From: Muribaculaceae bacterium
Lineage (GTDB): Bacteria; Bacteroidota; Bacteroidia; Bacteroidales; Muribaculaceae
NCBI GenBank assembly: GCA_017547845.1
Contig: JAFYNZ010000067.1
Span: 1 to 34,010, forward strand
Direction of reading: 5' to 3'
Length of the DNA stretch: 34,010 bases
Below the pieces are notes generated by a model. The model did not search any database. It had not been told where the DNA came from and saw only the letters and a program-made list of their open reading frames with translations. A program made the translations under genes and the position numbers. This document shows positions 9,686-19,551 of the stretch, in pieces (positions within the stretch are counted from its first letter, which is position 1; each line of letters opens with the position of its first letter).

Positions 9686-9769
9686 GTCCGGGTGGTGGAA
9701 TTGGTAGACACGCTACTTTGAGGGGGTAGTGGCCGTGCGGCCGTGTGAGTTCGACTCTCATCTCGGACA
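9686..9769 (+). tRNA. tRNA-Leu (anticodon GAG)
   Basis: The 84-nt length with a long variable arm (GGCCGTGCGGCC) identifies a class II tRNA. The acceptor GTCCGGG pairs with CTCGGAC with one wobble. The anticodon stem CTACT/GGTAG closes a 7-nt loop with anticodon GAG, which reads CUC and CUU leucine codons; CTC is heavily used in the neighbouring genes. The discriminator is A, as expected for Leu, and CCA is not encoded. Confidence 0.96.
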
Positions 9770-9781
9770 CTATTTCAATGA

Positions 9782-9817
9782 AGACCGATCTTATCTTTTG
9801 ATAGGGTCGGTTTTTTT
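9782..9817 (+). terminator. Intrinsic terminator of the tRNA operon
   Basis: ACCGATCTTATC pairs with GATAGGGTCGGT over 12 bp including G-T wobbles, with a short TTTT-type loop, followed by seven Ts. Confidence 0.85.
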
Positions 9818-10036
9818 CGTATATACCCCTACCCTCATTTTCATCGCTGAAGTCTTCACTGCTACTCTTGCTTACAACAAGTATTGAAAGTCTCATCTTC
9901 CACCAAGACATAACACCGAAGCACTACGCAGGCAAGTACATCTTCAGAATTTCAACCCCTCAACCAAACTTTCACAGCCGGATAGTGTTATAACGACACA
10001 CACGACAACACACCAAACAATTTAATACTATCTACT

Positions 10037-11107
10037 ATGAAAAAGACATTATTCGCCCTACTGGCTATCTGGGCTACATTCTCTCTATCGGCTCAACGCC
10101 TCAACAAAGCCGAACTCAAGTCTCTTCAACAATTCTTGAGTCAACCGGCTGCAGAAGCTTCCACCAATGCCGAAGCTCTCAAAATCACCAACCTCAACGA
10201 CCCTTCTACTTGGAAAGGCATCAAAACCGACAACGGCAGGATTACTGAGATAGACTGGAGTGGTCACAAACTGGCAGGCTCGCTCAATCTCTCCGACTTC
10301 ACTTCCCTTCAGAAGCTCAACATCGCTCACAACAAAATCTCCACGCTGGCTCTTTCCGGCAACCCTATGCTGACAGAAGTCAACGCCTCCAAAAACAATA
10401 TCTCCCACCTGAGCATCAACGACTGTCCCGGACTGCAGTCTCTACTACTCAATCGCAATCAACTCTCGACGCTCAACATCGCTGACATACCTAAACTCAG
10501 CCGTCTCAATGTCGCCGGAAATGCCCTATTCACACTCGACCTCACCAATGCAGTAAACCTCAGAACTCTCAATTGTGCCAACAACCGCTTGGAAAACCTC
10601 GAAATCAGTGGTTGCACCAACCTACGCAATCTATATGCCGGCTACAATCAACTCTCGTTCATCAGTTTCGTCGGTCTTGAAAAGCTCGAAAACATCAACA
10701 TCAACTCCAACAAGATTTCGAAGCTTTATGTCCAAGGGCTATCCAACCTCCAAACGCTCTTCTGTAGCGACAATCACATGACCAAACTGGTAGTAAACAA
10801 TTGCGACAACCTGTCGGACCTTGACGCTTCCTACAACGATCTGACAGCGCTCAACCTCAACGGCACCGGTAAGCTCGCTTTCATTGACCTGGAATGGAAT
10901 GACCTCACCTACCTCGACTTGAGCAACCAGCCATTCCTCCAACGCCTTGATGTATCCAACAACCAACTCATCACCCTCGACCTCACTAACGACACTGTCC
11001 TATCGTTCATCAACCTCAGCGACAATTACTCGTTGAACGACCTACGCACTGATGGTTGCTACTCTATCCGTCAGATTGTCGGCACCTGGCACGACTACAA
11101 CTTTTAA
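10037..11107 (+). CDS. Secreted leucine-rich-repeat protein
   Basis: The 356-residue protein starts with a signal peptide (MKKTLFALLAIWATFSLSAQ). From about residue 60 to the end it is an array of short leucine-rich repeats, roughly 21 residues each, with the pattern LxxLxxxxNxLxxLxL: for example LQKLNIAHNKISTLALSGN, LSRLNVAGNALFTLDL and LRTLNCANNRLENLEI. Such repeats form a curved binding surface, typically for surface proteins or ligands. No lipobox, LPXTG or type IX sorting domain is visible, so a periplasmic or released location is likely. Function is unknown. It stands alone, flanked by gene-free sequence. Confidence 0.85.
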   Translation: MKKTLFALLAIWATFSLSAQRLNKAELKSLQQFLSQPAAEASTNAEALKITNLNDPSTWKGIKTDNGRITEIDWSGHKLAGSLNLSDFTSLQKLNIAHNKISTLALSGNPMLTEVNASKNNISHLSINDCPGLQSLLLNRNQLSTLNIADIPKLSRLNVAGNALFTLDLTNAVNLRTLNCANNRLENLEISGCTNLRNLYAGYNQLSFISFVGLEKLENININSNKISKLYVQGLSNLQTLFCSDNHMTKLVVNNCDNLSDLDASYNDLTALNLNGTGKLAFIDLEWNDLTYLDLSNQPFLQRLDVSNNQLITLDLTNDTVLSFINLSDNYSLNDLRTDGCYSIRQIVGTWHDYNF

Positions 11108-11455
11108 GGGAACGTCCATTATTTCCCGGATTTAGTTACTGCTTTAGATTTATAGTTCTTCCTTTTGTGTACTTTTTTATGTTTGTTAACAGTGCTATGC
11201 CGTAATGTGGCAGTGGTCCATAGCGAAATTTGCATTATCATTGACGACTGACAGTAAAATAGCTTTTTCACTGCTCGCCACCTATGTGACTCAATAAATG
11301 CAAGCCCACCATCTTACCTGAAAGATAAGAAAGGAGCAACTCACATCGTAGCAGAATAAATCACATCTTCTCATGTGAACAGCACTGACAAATAGGAAGC
11401 AGAGCAGACCTGTAGAGATTACTGACGACTGACAAGATTATATATTTGTTGCACT
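11108..11455. other. Gene-free region between the LRR gene and lepA
   Basis: No open frame resembles a gene. Several short hairpins can form: TCACAT/ATGTGA around 11360-11376, GCTATG/CATAGC around 11193-11224, and TCTTA/TAAGA near 11312. TGACGACTGACA occurs twice (11242-11253 and 11423-11434). The composition is less simple than the repeat-rich ends, so an unrecognised small RNA cannot be excluded, but no consensus promoter precedes it. Confidence 0.5.
11441..11448 (+). promoter_or_regulatory. Orphan -7 promoter element
   Basis: TATATTTG fits the TAnnTTTG -7 element, but no TTTG is found 19-21 bp upstream. It lies 8 bp before the terminator hairpin at 11456, so any transcript starting here would be a hairpin of about 50 nt. 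Confidence 0.35.
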
Positions 11456-11507
11456 ATCCCTCTGTCGCGAGCAGTTGCCACCTCAAAAGCGACGGAGGGA
11501 TTTTTTG
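11456..11507 (+). terminator. Strong intrinsic terminator hairpin upstream of lepA
   Basis: ATCCCTCTGTCGC (11456-11468) pairs with GCGACGGAGGGAT (11489-11501) over 13 bp with one wobble, with a 20-nt loop, followed by six Ts. It lies about 350 bp after the LRR gene and 85 bp before the lepA promoter, so it may end a long LRR transcript or a small RNA in between. Confidence 0.8.
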
Positions 11508-11591
11508 CACCCTTTGGGGCATTAAAGCCTTGATTTCTGCTGAAGAGTGCAAAAGAGTCAGCGATAGGACATAAAAAAGTAAATAGCAGTC

Positions 11592-11622
11592 TTTGAGATT
11601 TGCTCATTTTGTCGTATCTTTG
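11592..11622 (+). promoter_or_regulatory. Bacteroidales-type promoter of lepA
   Basis: TTTG at 11592-11595 and TATCTTTG at 11615-11622 are separated by 19 bp. The start would be near 11628, giving a leader of about 97 nt. Confidence 0.8.
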
Positions 11623-11724
11623 CAAAGAATATGCGCCATCGCGAGAGTCGCTACAGACAGATATCTTTGAAGCGATGTTCAGACGAGATAAGCATACGAT
11701 TATAACAGAAATAACTAATTGAAA

Positions 11725-13512
11725 ATGAAGAATATCCGCAATTTTTGCATCATTGCACACATCGACCACGGCAAAAGTACTTTGGCAGACCGTCTGCTCG
11801 AGTTTACCAACACCGTATCGTCTAAAGACATGGAAGCTCAGGTGCTTGACGACATGGACCTTGAGAAAGAGCGAGGCATCACTATCAAGAGCCACGCTAT
11901 CCAGATGGAATACAAACACAATGGTGAGACATACATCCTCAACCTCATTGACACTCCGGGACACGTCGACTTCTCTTACGAAGTGTCGCGCTCTATCGCT
12001 GCTTGCGAGGGTGCATTGCTGATTGTCGACGGCTCTCAAGGTATCCAGGCTCAGACCATTTCCAACCTCTACATGGCTATCGACAACAACCTCGAGATTA
12101 TCCCTATCGTCAACAAGTGCGACCTCGATAGTGCAAAGCCGGAAGAAGTGGAAGACCAGATAGTCGATCTTCTCGGTTGCGACCATGAAGAAATCATCCG
12201 TGCCAGCGGTAAGACCGGCATGGGCGTGCAAGAAATCCTCAACGCTATCATCGATCGTGTGCCTGCTCCTAAGGGCGACCCTGAAGCGCCATTGCAAGCA
12301 CTCATCTTCGACTCAGTGTTCAACCCATTCCGTGGTATCATCGCCTACTTCAAGATTGTCAACGGCACTATCAAGCCGGGCGAGAACGTGAAATTTGTGG
12401 CAACAGGCAAGGAATACGATGCCGACGAAATCGGCGTGCTTAAACTCGACATGGCTCCTCGCAAAGAGTTGTCAGCCGGCAACGTAGGCTACATCATCTC
12501 CGGCATCAAGACATCAAAAGAAGTCAAGGTCGGCGACACCATCACTCATGTGGCCAAGCCATGTGACAAAGCAATCGAAGGTTTTGAAGAAGTGAAACCT
12601 ATGGTCTTCGCCGGTGTATACCCTATCGAGACTGAAGACTACGAAAACCTCCGTGCATCGCTCGAAAAGCTCCAGCTCAACGACGCATCACTCACTTTCC
12701 AACCTGAATCGTCAGCAGCATTGGGCTTCGGCTTCCGTTGCGGCTTCCTCGGTCTGCTCCACATGGAGATTGTCCAAGAGCGTCTGAGTCGCGAATTCGA
12801 CATGGAAGTTATCACCACTGTGCCTAACGTGTCCTACAAGGTCTACGACAAGAAGGGCAACATGTCGGAAGTACACAACCCTTCAGGTCTGCCCGACCTC
12901 ACACTCATCGACCATATCGAAGAGCCATACATCCGTGCGTCGGTCATCACTCAGGCTGACTACATCGGCCCGATTATGACGCTATGTCTAAGCAAGCGTG
13001 GCGAACTCGTCAAGCAAGAATACATCTCAGGCAACCGTATGGAGATGATATTCGACATGCCTCTCGGCGAAATCGTCATCGACTTCTACGATAAGCTCAA
13101 GAGTATCTCTAAGGGGTACGCATCGTTTGACTACCACCTCCACAACTTCCGTGAATCAAAACTCATCAAGCTTGATATCCTTCTCAACGGCGAAAGTGTC
13201 GATGCTCTTTCTACCCTCACCCACTTCGACAACTCCGTACGCTTCGGTCGACGAATGTGTGAGAAACTCAAGGAATTGATTCCACGTCAACAGTTTGACA
13301 TCGCTATCCAAGCAGCTATCGGTGCGAAGATTATCGCTCGTGAGACCATCAAGGCTGTGCGCAAGGACGTGACAGCGAAGTGCTACGGTGGCGACATCTC
13401 TCGTAAACGCAAGCTCCTCGAAAAGCAGAAGCAGGGTAAGAAGCGCATGAAGCAGATCGGCTCTGTCGAAGTGCCTCAAAAGGCATTCCTCGCAGTGTTG
13501 AAACTCGACTAA
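11725..13512 (+). CDS. lepA: Elongation factor 4 (LepA), ribosomal back-translocase GTPase
   Basis: The 595-residue GTPase is full length. G1 is AHIDHGKS (about 11-18), G2 lies in RGITIKS, G3 is DTPGH (76-80) and G4 is NKCD (120-123). The EF-G-like domains and the LepA-specific C-terminal domain with its Lys-rich [16 protein letters not shown] tail follow. LepA acts on stalled or mistranslocated ribosomes and in ribosome assembly. I chose the ATG at 11725 because the family starts [16 protein letters not shown]; the TTG two codons earlier is possible but less likely. It is followed by nhaA after 73 bp. Confidence 0.97.
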   Translation: MKNIRNFCIIAHIDHGKSTLADRLLEFTNTVSSKDMEAQVLDDMDLEKERGITIKSHAIQMEYKHNGETYILNLIDTPGHVDFSYEVSRSIAACEGALLIVDGSQGIQAQTISNLYMAIDNNLEIIPIVNKCDLDSAKPEEVEDQIVDLLGCDHEEIIRASGKTGMGVQEILNAIIDRVPAPKGDPEAPLQALIFDSVFNPFRGIIAYFKIVNGTIKPGENVKFVATGKEYDADEIGVLKLDMAPRKELSAGNVGYIISGIKTSKEVKVGDTITHVAKPCDKAIEGFEEVKPMVFAGVYPIETEDYENLRASLEKLQLNDASLTFQPESSAALGFGFRCGFLGLLHMEIVQERLSREFDMEVITTVPNVSYKVYDKKGNMSEVHNPSGLPDLTLIDHIEEPYIRASVITQADYIGPIMTLCLSKRGELVKQEYISGNRMEMIFDMPLGEIVIDFYDKLKSISKGYASFDYHLHNFRESKLIKLDILLNGESVDALSTLTHFDNSVRFGRRMCEKLKELIPRQQFDIAIQAAIGAKIIARETIKAVRKDVTAKCYGGDISRKRKLLEKQKQGKKRMKQIGSVEVPQKAFLAVLKLD

Positions 13513-13585
13513 GCAAACCCTTTGCAAACAAATTCGTTATAACAAAGAGCATTAATCGAATTTAGTAGCATTCTACGACATTCAC

Positions 13586-14932
13586 ATGGAAAAAGTACTT
13601 TTCACAGCACGGAAGACCATCCGTAACTATACCAATGGCGGCAACATCTTGATTGCTGCCACTATTTTGGCTATGATAGTGGTCAATATCCCATTCACAG
13701 CCGAAATATACAACAGTCTATGGAACAATGAGATAGCCCTACAGATTGGCAAGTTCAATCTCTTTAGCCACCACGGCCACCCGATGACCATAATGCAGTT
13801 TATCAACGACGCGTTGATGGCCATCTTCTTCCTCAATGTCGGCCTTGAAATCAAGCGAGAAATCTTGGTCGGCGAGCTATCGTCATTCCGTCAAGCCATT
13901 CTTCCGATCGTAGCCGCTATAGGTGGTATGCTCCTCCCTGTAGGCTTATTCTTCGCATTGGGACATGGCTCGGACTACATCAATGGTGCCGCCATCCCAA
14001 TGGCTACCGACATCGCATTCTCGCTTGGTGTGTTGGCAATGCTCGGCAAGCGTGTGCCATTGGCTCTGAAAGTATTCCTCACCACGTTGGCTGTAGTCGA
14101 CGACATAGGTGGCATCTTGGTTATAGCCATCTTCTACTCGTCGGAGATTAACGTCACAATGCTTCTGATTGCAGCCGCTCTCTTTGCAATGTTGTTACTC
14201 GGATCGTTCTTCAAAATAAAGAGCAAAATCTACTACCTTGGCATCGGTGCTTTCATATGGTTCTGCTTCCTTAACGCAGGTATCCACCCGACAATCGCAG
14301 GGGTGCTTATCGCCTTCTGTGTGCCTGCCAAACCGCTACATGCCCCTAACCACTACATCAACATCATTCAGGCTAAAATCAGCCACTTCAAGAAAGATAT
14401 GGCTGTCAACTTCAAGGAACGCACATTCCTCACCAAGCAACAAGTCAACTGGTTTAAGGAGATAGAGTCGGCATCCGACAAGGTGATTTCGCCGCTCCAA
14501 GACCTCGAAGACTCACTCCACCCTATCGTCAACTACATCATCGTGCCACTCTTCGCCTTTGCCAACGCAGGCATCTTCTTCGGCGACTTAGAGATAGCAT
14601 CGATATTCCAAGGTGTCAGCTTGACAATCATGGTCAGCTTGGTGCTCGGTAAATTCTTGGGCATCTTCTCATTCACATGGCTATGCGTTAAACTCAAGAT
14701 AGCTTCAATGCCTGCGGGTACAGATTGGAAGATGATTTCAGGCGTATCGTTGCTCGGTGGTATCGGTTTCACAGTGTCGCTCTTCATTGCCAACCTCTCA
14801 TTCACAGGCGATGCAGCATCAGTGGCAATACTCAACAACGCTAAACTCGGTATCGTTGTGGGCTCACTCATAGCCGGCATACTCGGCTACTGCCTCCTTG
14901 CAGCGACACTTCCCAAAGAAAACGTAGAATAA
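13586..14932 (+). CDS. nhaA: Na+/H+ antiporter NhaA
   Basis: The 448-residue inner-membrane protein exchanges sodium for protons for pH and salt balance. The ion-binding signature is intact: the conserved ATDIAFSLG around Asp142 and the adjacent aspartates of VVDDIGG (Asp172 and Asp173). Multiple hydrophobic helices cover the sequence. About 40 extra hydrophilic residues (roughly 265-310, FKERTFLTKQQVNW onward) lie before the conserved HPIVNYIIVPLFAFANAGI helix, accounting for its length relative to the E. coli protein; such an insertion is common outside Proteobacteria. It lies between lepA and ligA on the same strand. Confidence 0.95.
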   Translation: MEKVLFTARKTIRNYTNGGNILIAATILAMIVVNIPFTAEIYNSLWNNEIALQIGKFNLFSHHGHPMTIMQFINDALMAIFFLNVGLEIKREILVGELSSFRQAILPIVAAIGGMLLPVGLFFALGHGSDYINGAAIPMATDIAFSLGVLAMLGKRVPLALKVFLTTLAVVDDIGGILVIAIFYSSEINVTMLLIAAALFAMLLLGSFFKIKSKIYYLGIGAFIWFCFLNAGIHPTIAGVLIAFCVPAKPLHAPNHYINIIQAKISHFKKDMAVNFKERTFLTKQQVNWFKEIESASDKVISPLQDLEDSLHPIVNYIIVPLFAFANAGIFFGDLEIASIFQGVSLTIMVSLVLGKFLGIFSFTWLCVKLKIASMPAGTDWKMISGVSLLGGIGFTVSLFIANLSFTGDAASVAILNNAKLGIVVGSLIAGILGYCLLAATLPKENVE

Positions 14933-14959
14933 CCCATCATACAATCCCCATCTCACATC

Positions 14960-16966
14960 ATGGCAACATCAGCACTCGATCAAATCCTCAACCTCAGAGA
15001 GCAGCTCAACAAGCATAACTACAACTACTATGTGCTTAACTCTCCGACCATCTCCGACAAAGAGTTTGACCTTATGCTCAAAGAGCTGGAGAAACTTGAA
15101 AGTCAGCACCCCGAATATGCCGACGCCGACTCTCCGACACAACGCGTAGGTTCGGACCTCACCAAAGGATTTGAGCAAGTGAAACACATTCGCCCCATGA
15201 TGTCGCTATCCAACACATACTCATTTGGCGAAGTCGAAGAATGGTATGGTCGCGTCAAAAACCTACTCGGTGACGACAGTTTTGCCATCACAGGCGAGAT
15301 GAAATTCGACGGCACATCTATCTCTCTGCACTATGAAGAGGGACGACTCGTCAGAGCTGTCACTCGTGGTGATGGTGAGAAAGGCGACGATGTGACTGCC
15401 AATGTGCGCACCATCCGTAGCGTGCCTCTTCAGCTATTCGAGGGCAATTGGCCTGAGTCGTTTGAAATCCGTGGGGAAATTCTGATGCCATGGGAGTCGT
15501 TTGAGAAGCTCAACGCAGAACGTGAGGCCAACGGTGAGCAACTCTTTGCCAACCCTCGCAATGCCGCTTCGGGAACTCTCAAACTTCAAGATCCGAAGGA
15601 AGTGGCTCGTCGCAACCTTGATGTGCGTCTGTACTATCTACTTGGCGACAACCTCCCATCAGACAACCACTACGACAACCTTATGGCCGCTCGTCAGTGG
15701 GGATTCAAGATTGGCAACGAAATTCAATGCTTCGACTCTCTCGACAGTATTAAGCATTACATCGAGTATTGGGACATCGAGCGCAAAAACCTACCGGTAG
15801 CAACCGATGGCCTTGTGCTGAAGGTCAACTCCCTACGACAGCAACTCAACCTCGGCTTTACTGCTAAATCTCCTCGTTGGGCCATTGCCTACAAGTTCAA
15901 TCCTGAGAACGCTTGTACTCAGCTTAGATTCGTGTCGTTTGAGACAGGTCGCATGGGTGTCATCACCCCTGTAGCCAACCTTGAGCCGGTGCAATTGTCG
16001 GGCACTATCGTCAAGCGTGCTTCGCTCCACAATGACGACATTATCCGTCAGCTCGACATCCACCATGGCGACTGGGTATACGTCGAAAAAGGTGGTGAAA
16101 TCATACCCAAAATCACAGGCGTCGAGAAATCCAAGCGTCAGCCTGACTCTCAACCTATCCATTTCGTCAGCCACTGCCCCGAGTGTGGCACAGCCCTTGT
16201 GCGTATCGAAGGGGAAGCAGCATGGGTATGTCCCAACAGCTACGGCTGTCGTCCTCAGATTACAGGCAAGATACAGCATTTTGCCGCTCGTCGCATGATG
16301 AACATCGACGGCATTGGCGAAGAGACTGCCGAACTCCTCTACTCTGCCGGTCTTGTCAACACAATAGCCGACATCTACTCCCTCACAGCACCACAACTTG
16401 CCGGACTCGAACGACTCGGTGAAAAGTCGGCTGCCAAAATCATCGCAAGCATCAACGACTCAAAGCAAGTGCCTTTCGAGCGTGTCATCTACGCCCTTTC
16501 TATCCCTAACGTGGGGGAAACGACTGCCAAACGTCTTGCCTCTGCTGTGAAGTCTATGGATGCCCTGCAAACTATGACCATAGACCAGTTGACACAGATA
16601 CCCGACATCGGTCCTATCGTAGCACAATCCATCGTCGACTACTTACAGCACCCCATCAACATAGCCAACATTCAGGCTCTAAAAGATGCCGGTGTGCAGA
16701 TGTCGCTATCAGCCGAGAAGATGGAGCCTGCAGGCAATGCTCTGGAGGGAAAGACCATCGTCATCAGTGGTACATTCACCCATCACTCTCGCGATGAATA
16801 CAAGGAGATAATAGAGCGACATGGCGGCAAGAACTCCGGCTCTATTTCCAAGAAGACATCGTTTGTGCTTGCGGGTGACAATATGGGACCATCGAAGCTC
16901 GAAAAATGTCAGTCGCTCGGTGTGCCAATCGTCAACGAGTCGGAATTCCTCGCTCTTATTTCCTAA
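14960..16966 (+). CDS. ligA: NAD-dependent DNA ligase LigA
   Basis: The 668-residue protein is full length for bacterial NAD-dependent ligase, which seals nicks during replication and repair. The order is: Ia domain ([15 protein letters not shown]), adenylation domain with nucleophile Lys115 in EMKFDG, OB fold, a four-cysteine zinc finger (CPEC then CPNSYGC), helix-hairpin-helix repeats ([33 protein letters not shown]) and a C-terminal BRCT domain (about 590-668, [10 protein letters not shown]). It starts 27 bp after nhaA, so the two may be cotranscribed. Confidence 0.97.
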   Translation: MATSALDQILNLREQLNKHNYNYYVLNSPTISDKEFDLMLKELEKLESQHPEYADADSPTQRVGSDLTKGFEQVKHIRPMMSLSNTYSFGEVEEWYGRVKNLLGDDSFAITGEMKFDGTSISLHYEEGRLVRAVTRGDGEKGDDVTANVRTIRSVPLQLFEGNWPESFEIRGEILMPWESFEKLNAEREANGEQLFANPRNAASGTLKLQDPKEVARRNLDVRLYYLLGDNLPSDNHYDNLMAARQWGFKIGNEIQCFDSLDSIKHYIEYWDIERKNLPVATDGLVLKVNSLRQQLNLGFTAKSPRWAIAYKFNPENACTQLRFVSFETGRMGVITPVANLEPVQLSGTIVKRASLHNDDIIRQLDIHHGDWVYVEKGGEIIPKITGVEKSKRQPDSQPIHFVSHCPECGTALVRIEGEAAWVCPNSYGCRPQITGKIQHFAARRMMNIDGIGEETAELLYSAGLVNTIADIYSLTAPQLAGLERLGEKSAAKIIASINDSKQVPFERVIYALSIPNVGETTAKRLASAVKSMDALQTMTIDQLTQIPDIGPIVAQSIVDYLQHPINIANIQALKDAGVQMSLSAEKMEPAGNALEGKTIVISGTFTHHSRDEYKEIIERHGGKNSGSISKKTSFVLAGDNMGPSKLEKCQSLGVPIVNESEFLALIS

Positions 16967-17034
16967 AATCAAGCAACGCCCGAACTTTGGCAACCGATTT
17001 GCCCTTTTAATATACGGACAAAACTGAACGTATA

Positions 17035-18543
17035 TTGGAAGACAAGTCACAACACATCACAACAAATCAACTCGCAATCCTGTTGCTGCTGCTCGGTCTC
17101 CTCTTGCCCTTGAACACCAAAGCACAAGAGACTGAATCGCTGACTCTTTACGAGCCGGTCGACTCGGTCGATATCGCTTATTACGGCAAGCAACGCCCCT
17201 GGCAAGCGTCGGCAATGGTGGTCGGTGTAAACCTCGGTGTGTGGGCATTCGACCGCTACATCATGCACGAACCATTTGCCTACATCAGCCCGGAGACTAT
17301 CAAGGAAAACATCACCTACGGCTTCGTATGGGACAACGACAAGTGGGGTACCAACATGTTTATGCACCCCTATCACGGCAATCTCTACTACAACGCTGCT
17401 CGTTCCAACGGCTACAACTACTGGCAGTCGGGACTCTTTGCCCTTGCCGGCAGTGCAATGTGGGAAGTGCTGATGGAGAATGAGCACCCATCTATCAACG
17501 ACATCATCACCACACCCATCGGAGGAATGATCGTAGGAGAAATGACCTATCGTGCTTCCGACCTTATACTCGACGACAGAGCTCAGGGAGTGGAGCGATT
17601 GGCACGCGAGGCATCGTCATTCATAGTCTCCCCCATGAGAGGATTGACTCGCATAATCAACGGCGATGCATGGAACGTCAGAACGACCTCCGGACGACAG
17701 TTTGGTATCCCCGACATCAAGCTGCAATTTTCTACCGGAGTGCGTAGTATCCATTATCGCAACAATATCAACGACCACAGCATTGGCTTCGCTTCCGAAT
17801 TAATGCTTGAGTATGGTGACAAATTCAGCGACGAACGACAGCGACTATTCGACTACTTCACAGTCCGTGGCAACCTCAACATTCAAGCTTCTCAGCCTGC
17901 ATTAGGCAGAGTCAACATCAGCGGTCGACTACATGGGAGAAACATCATCAACGACGATAAACACCACCGACTCAACCTTGCGATGTATCAGACGTTTGAC
18001 TACTTCGATTCCGACACCATCTCGTTAAAGTCGGCCAAGGTCCCCTATCGCATCTGCGCTCCGGCAGCCTTCGGGGGCGGTCTGACATATCAATATCGCA
18101 CTGACAAAAACGACAGCGTCGATGCCTTTATAGGCTGGAATGGCATAATACTCGGAGGGGCTCTTTGCGACTACTACAATGTCTATAAACGCAACTACAA
18201 CCTCGGTAGCGGATTCAGCATCAAAGCATCTATCAACGCCTTCTTGAGCAAAGGCAGAGTCAACATAGGAGCCAGTCATGGTTTCTATCGACTATTCACG
18301 TGGAAGGGCTACCCAGACGATGTCCTTACAAAGCCCTACACCCACAAGACGCTCAACGCTCAAGGCACCGAGTCACAGACATCGTTTCACATCACCGAAC
18401 TCAGAGCCGATGTCAAAGTCATCGACCGACTTTATCTGACAGCATCGATGATCAACTTTACTCGCCACACCCACTACATCCACCACCCATCCGTCACCTC
18501 ATCGACCACCGAAGCACGCCTGATGCTGACTTATCGCCTATAG
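17035..18543 (+). CDS. DUF3943-family outer-membrane protein
   Basis: The 502-residue protein has a signal peptide (hydrophobic core about 13-27, ending NTKAQ). A DUF3943 N-terminal part follows, recognised by HPYHGNLYYNAARSNGY (from 111), GSAMWEVLMENEHPSINDIITTPIGG and the GEMTYRASD segment. The C-terminal two thirds alternate hydrophobic and polar residues and end with an aromatic-rich strand (ARLMLTYRL), as in a beta barrel. Function is unknown; related proteins are outer-membrane proteins of Bacteroidota. The start is TTG at 17035; no ATG is close enough to retain the signal peptide. It follows ligA by 68 bp. Confidence 0.85.
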   Translation: MEDKSQHITTNQLAILLLLLGLLLPLNTKAQETESLTLYEPVDSVDIAYYGKQRPWQASAMVVGVNLGVWAFDRYIMHEPFAYISPETIKENITYGFVWDNDKWGTNMFMHPYHGNLYYNAARSNGYNYWQSGLFALAGSAMWEVLMENEHPSINDIITTPIGGMIVGEMTYRASDLILDDRAQGVERLAREASSFIVSPMRGLTRIINGDAWNVRTTSGRQFGIPDIKLQFSTGVRSIHYRNNINDHSIGFASELMLEYGDKFSDERQRLFDYFTVRGNLNIQASQPALGRVNISGRLHGRNIINDDKHHRLNLAMYQTFDYFDSDTISLKSAKVPYRICAPAAFGGGLTYQYRTDKNDSVDAFIGWNGIILGGALCDYYNVYKRNYNLGSGFSIKASINAFLSKGRVNIGASHGFYRLFTWKGYPDDVLTKPYTHKTLNAQGTESQTSFHITELRADVKVIDRLYLTASMINFTRHTHYIHHPSVTSSTTEARLMLTYRL

Positions 18544-18653
18544 CAAGCGACACTCGCAGCAAAAATACATTTCTCTGATTCTCGATAGTGTTTATAGTAG
18601 CTATAGAATTTATATATAGTATATTTCCTCTCTGCTTCTGCCATAAACAACGA

Positions 18654-18684
18654 CTGTGCCACCCCTATTATAGAGATGGCACAG
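18654..18684 (-). terminator. Possible terminator of the nitroreductase gene
   Basis: CTGTGCCA (18654-18661) and TGGCACAG (18677-18684) form an 8-bp perfect stem with a 15-nt loop, 33 bp after the stop codon of the minus-strand nitroreductase. The following minus-strand sequence, TCGTTGTTTAT, is only moderately T-rich. The OMP gene ends on the other side, so it could also serve that strand. Confidence 0.5.
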
Positions 18685-18716
18685 CCGTGTATGCAGATGA
18701 TATCTATCAGATCTGA

Positions 18717-19469
18717 TTAGTGCTTCACATCGTAGCCTTGAGCCTTGAGATAGTCGAGGATACGATATTCCATAGCATGACGGTAGTAGTCGAGGATATG
18801 GTCACACCAGTCGTTGGTAGTAGTACCACCCGAACGAGTCTGATTGTATTCTTTGACGATATTGTCATATGCTTCAAGTTCATCAACCATCTTCTCAGTG
18901 TCCTGACGATAGCAATTCTTGTGGAACATGAGTGATTCGCTCTGCTTAGGTTTGAGGTCAGGCTGCTCACGAGGCACACCCAATGCAAGGCCACACACTA
19001 CGAAGACACCCTTAGGCAACTTCAACATTTCTGCCAAACGAGCAGGGTCGACAGTGCGAAGATAACCGATGCAGTTGCTACCCAAGCCTGCAGCTTGAGC
19101 CGCTACCACAGCGCTCATCATGGCCAAAGATGCGTCGATAATGCCGATAGTCACACCGTCCATAGTGTTGGTAAACTCAGGCACATCAAAGCCCTTACGC
19201 TCAGCAAGACGAGTGATTTTATTGTAGTCAGAGCAGAAAATGAGCAAGCGGTTGCAAGTCTTGAGTTGCTTCTGATTGGTCATCACATAGAGTTCTTCCT
19301 TGAGCTCTTGGTCATCGATATCGATTACGGAAAACTGCTGACCGTTGTAGCTTGTCGGGGTATTTGCGATGGCCTTATAGATGAAATCCATAGTCTCTTG
19401 TGGAATCACCTCGCGCTCATAGCGACGCACACTGGTGCGAGAGAGCAAACATTCTTTAATATCCTTCAT
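18717..19469 (-). CDS. NfrA/NfsA-like nitroreductase (FMN-dependent NAD(P)H oxidoreductase)
   Basis: The 250-residue protein fits the NfsA/Frp-type branch of the nitroreductase fold. The N-terminal SRTSVRRYEREVIPQETMDF carries the conserved Arg residues that contact FMN phosphate; TPTSYNGQQFSVI, ASLAMMSAVVAAQAAGLGSNCIGYLR and VCGLALGVP are the other signatures. Members reduce flavins, quinones and nitro compounds; the true substrate is not evident. The start codon lies 40 nt downstream of the structured RNA's terminator and no separate promoter is visible, so expression may depend on readthrough from 19773. Confidence 0.88.
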   Translation of the reverse strand: MKDIKECLLSRTSVRRYEREVIPQETMDFIYKAIANTPTSYNGQQFSVIDIDDQELKEELYVMTNQKQLKTCNRLLIFCSDYNKITRLAERKGFDVPEFTNTMDGVTIGIIDASLAMMSAVVAAQAAGLGSNCIGYLRTVDPARLAEMLKLPKGVFVVCGLALGVPREQPDLKPKQSESLMFHKNCYRQDTEKMVDELEAYDNIVKEYNQTRSGGTTTNDWCDHILDYYRHAMEYRILDYLKAQGYDVKH

Positions 19470-19508
19470 AAATGTCTATGTATTTAGTTGTTGTATTGTT
19501 TATCTATC

Positions 19509-19551
19509 AAAAAAGCCGATGCTCACATTGTTTAAAACATGACCACCGGCT
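19509..19551 (-). terminator. Intrinsic terminator of the structured RNA
   Basis: On the minus strand AGCCGGUG (19551-19544) pairs with CAUCGGCU (19521-19514) over 8 bp, with further pairs above (UCAU with AUGUGA), followed by a run of six Ts at 19514-19509. It ends 40 nt before the nitroreductase ATG. Confidence 0.85.
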
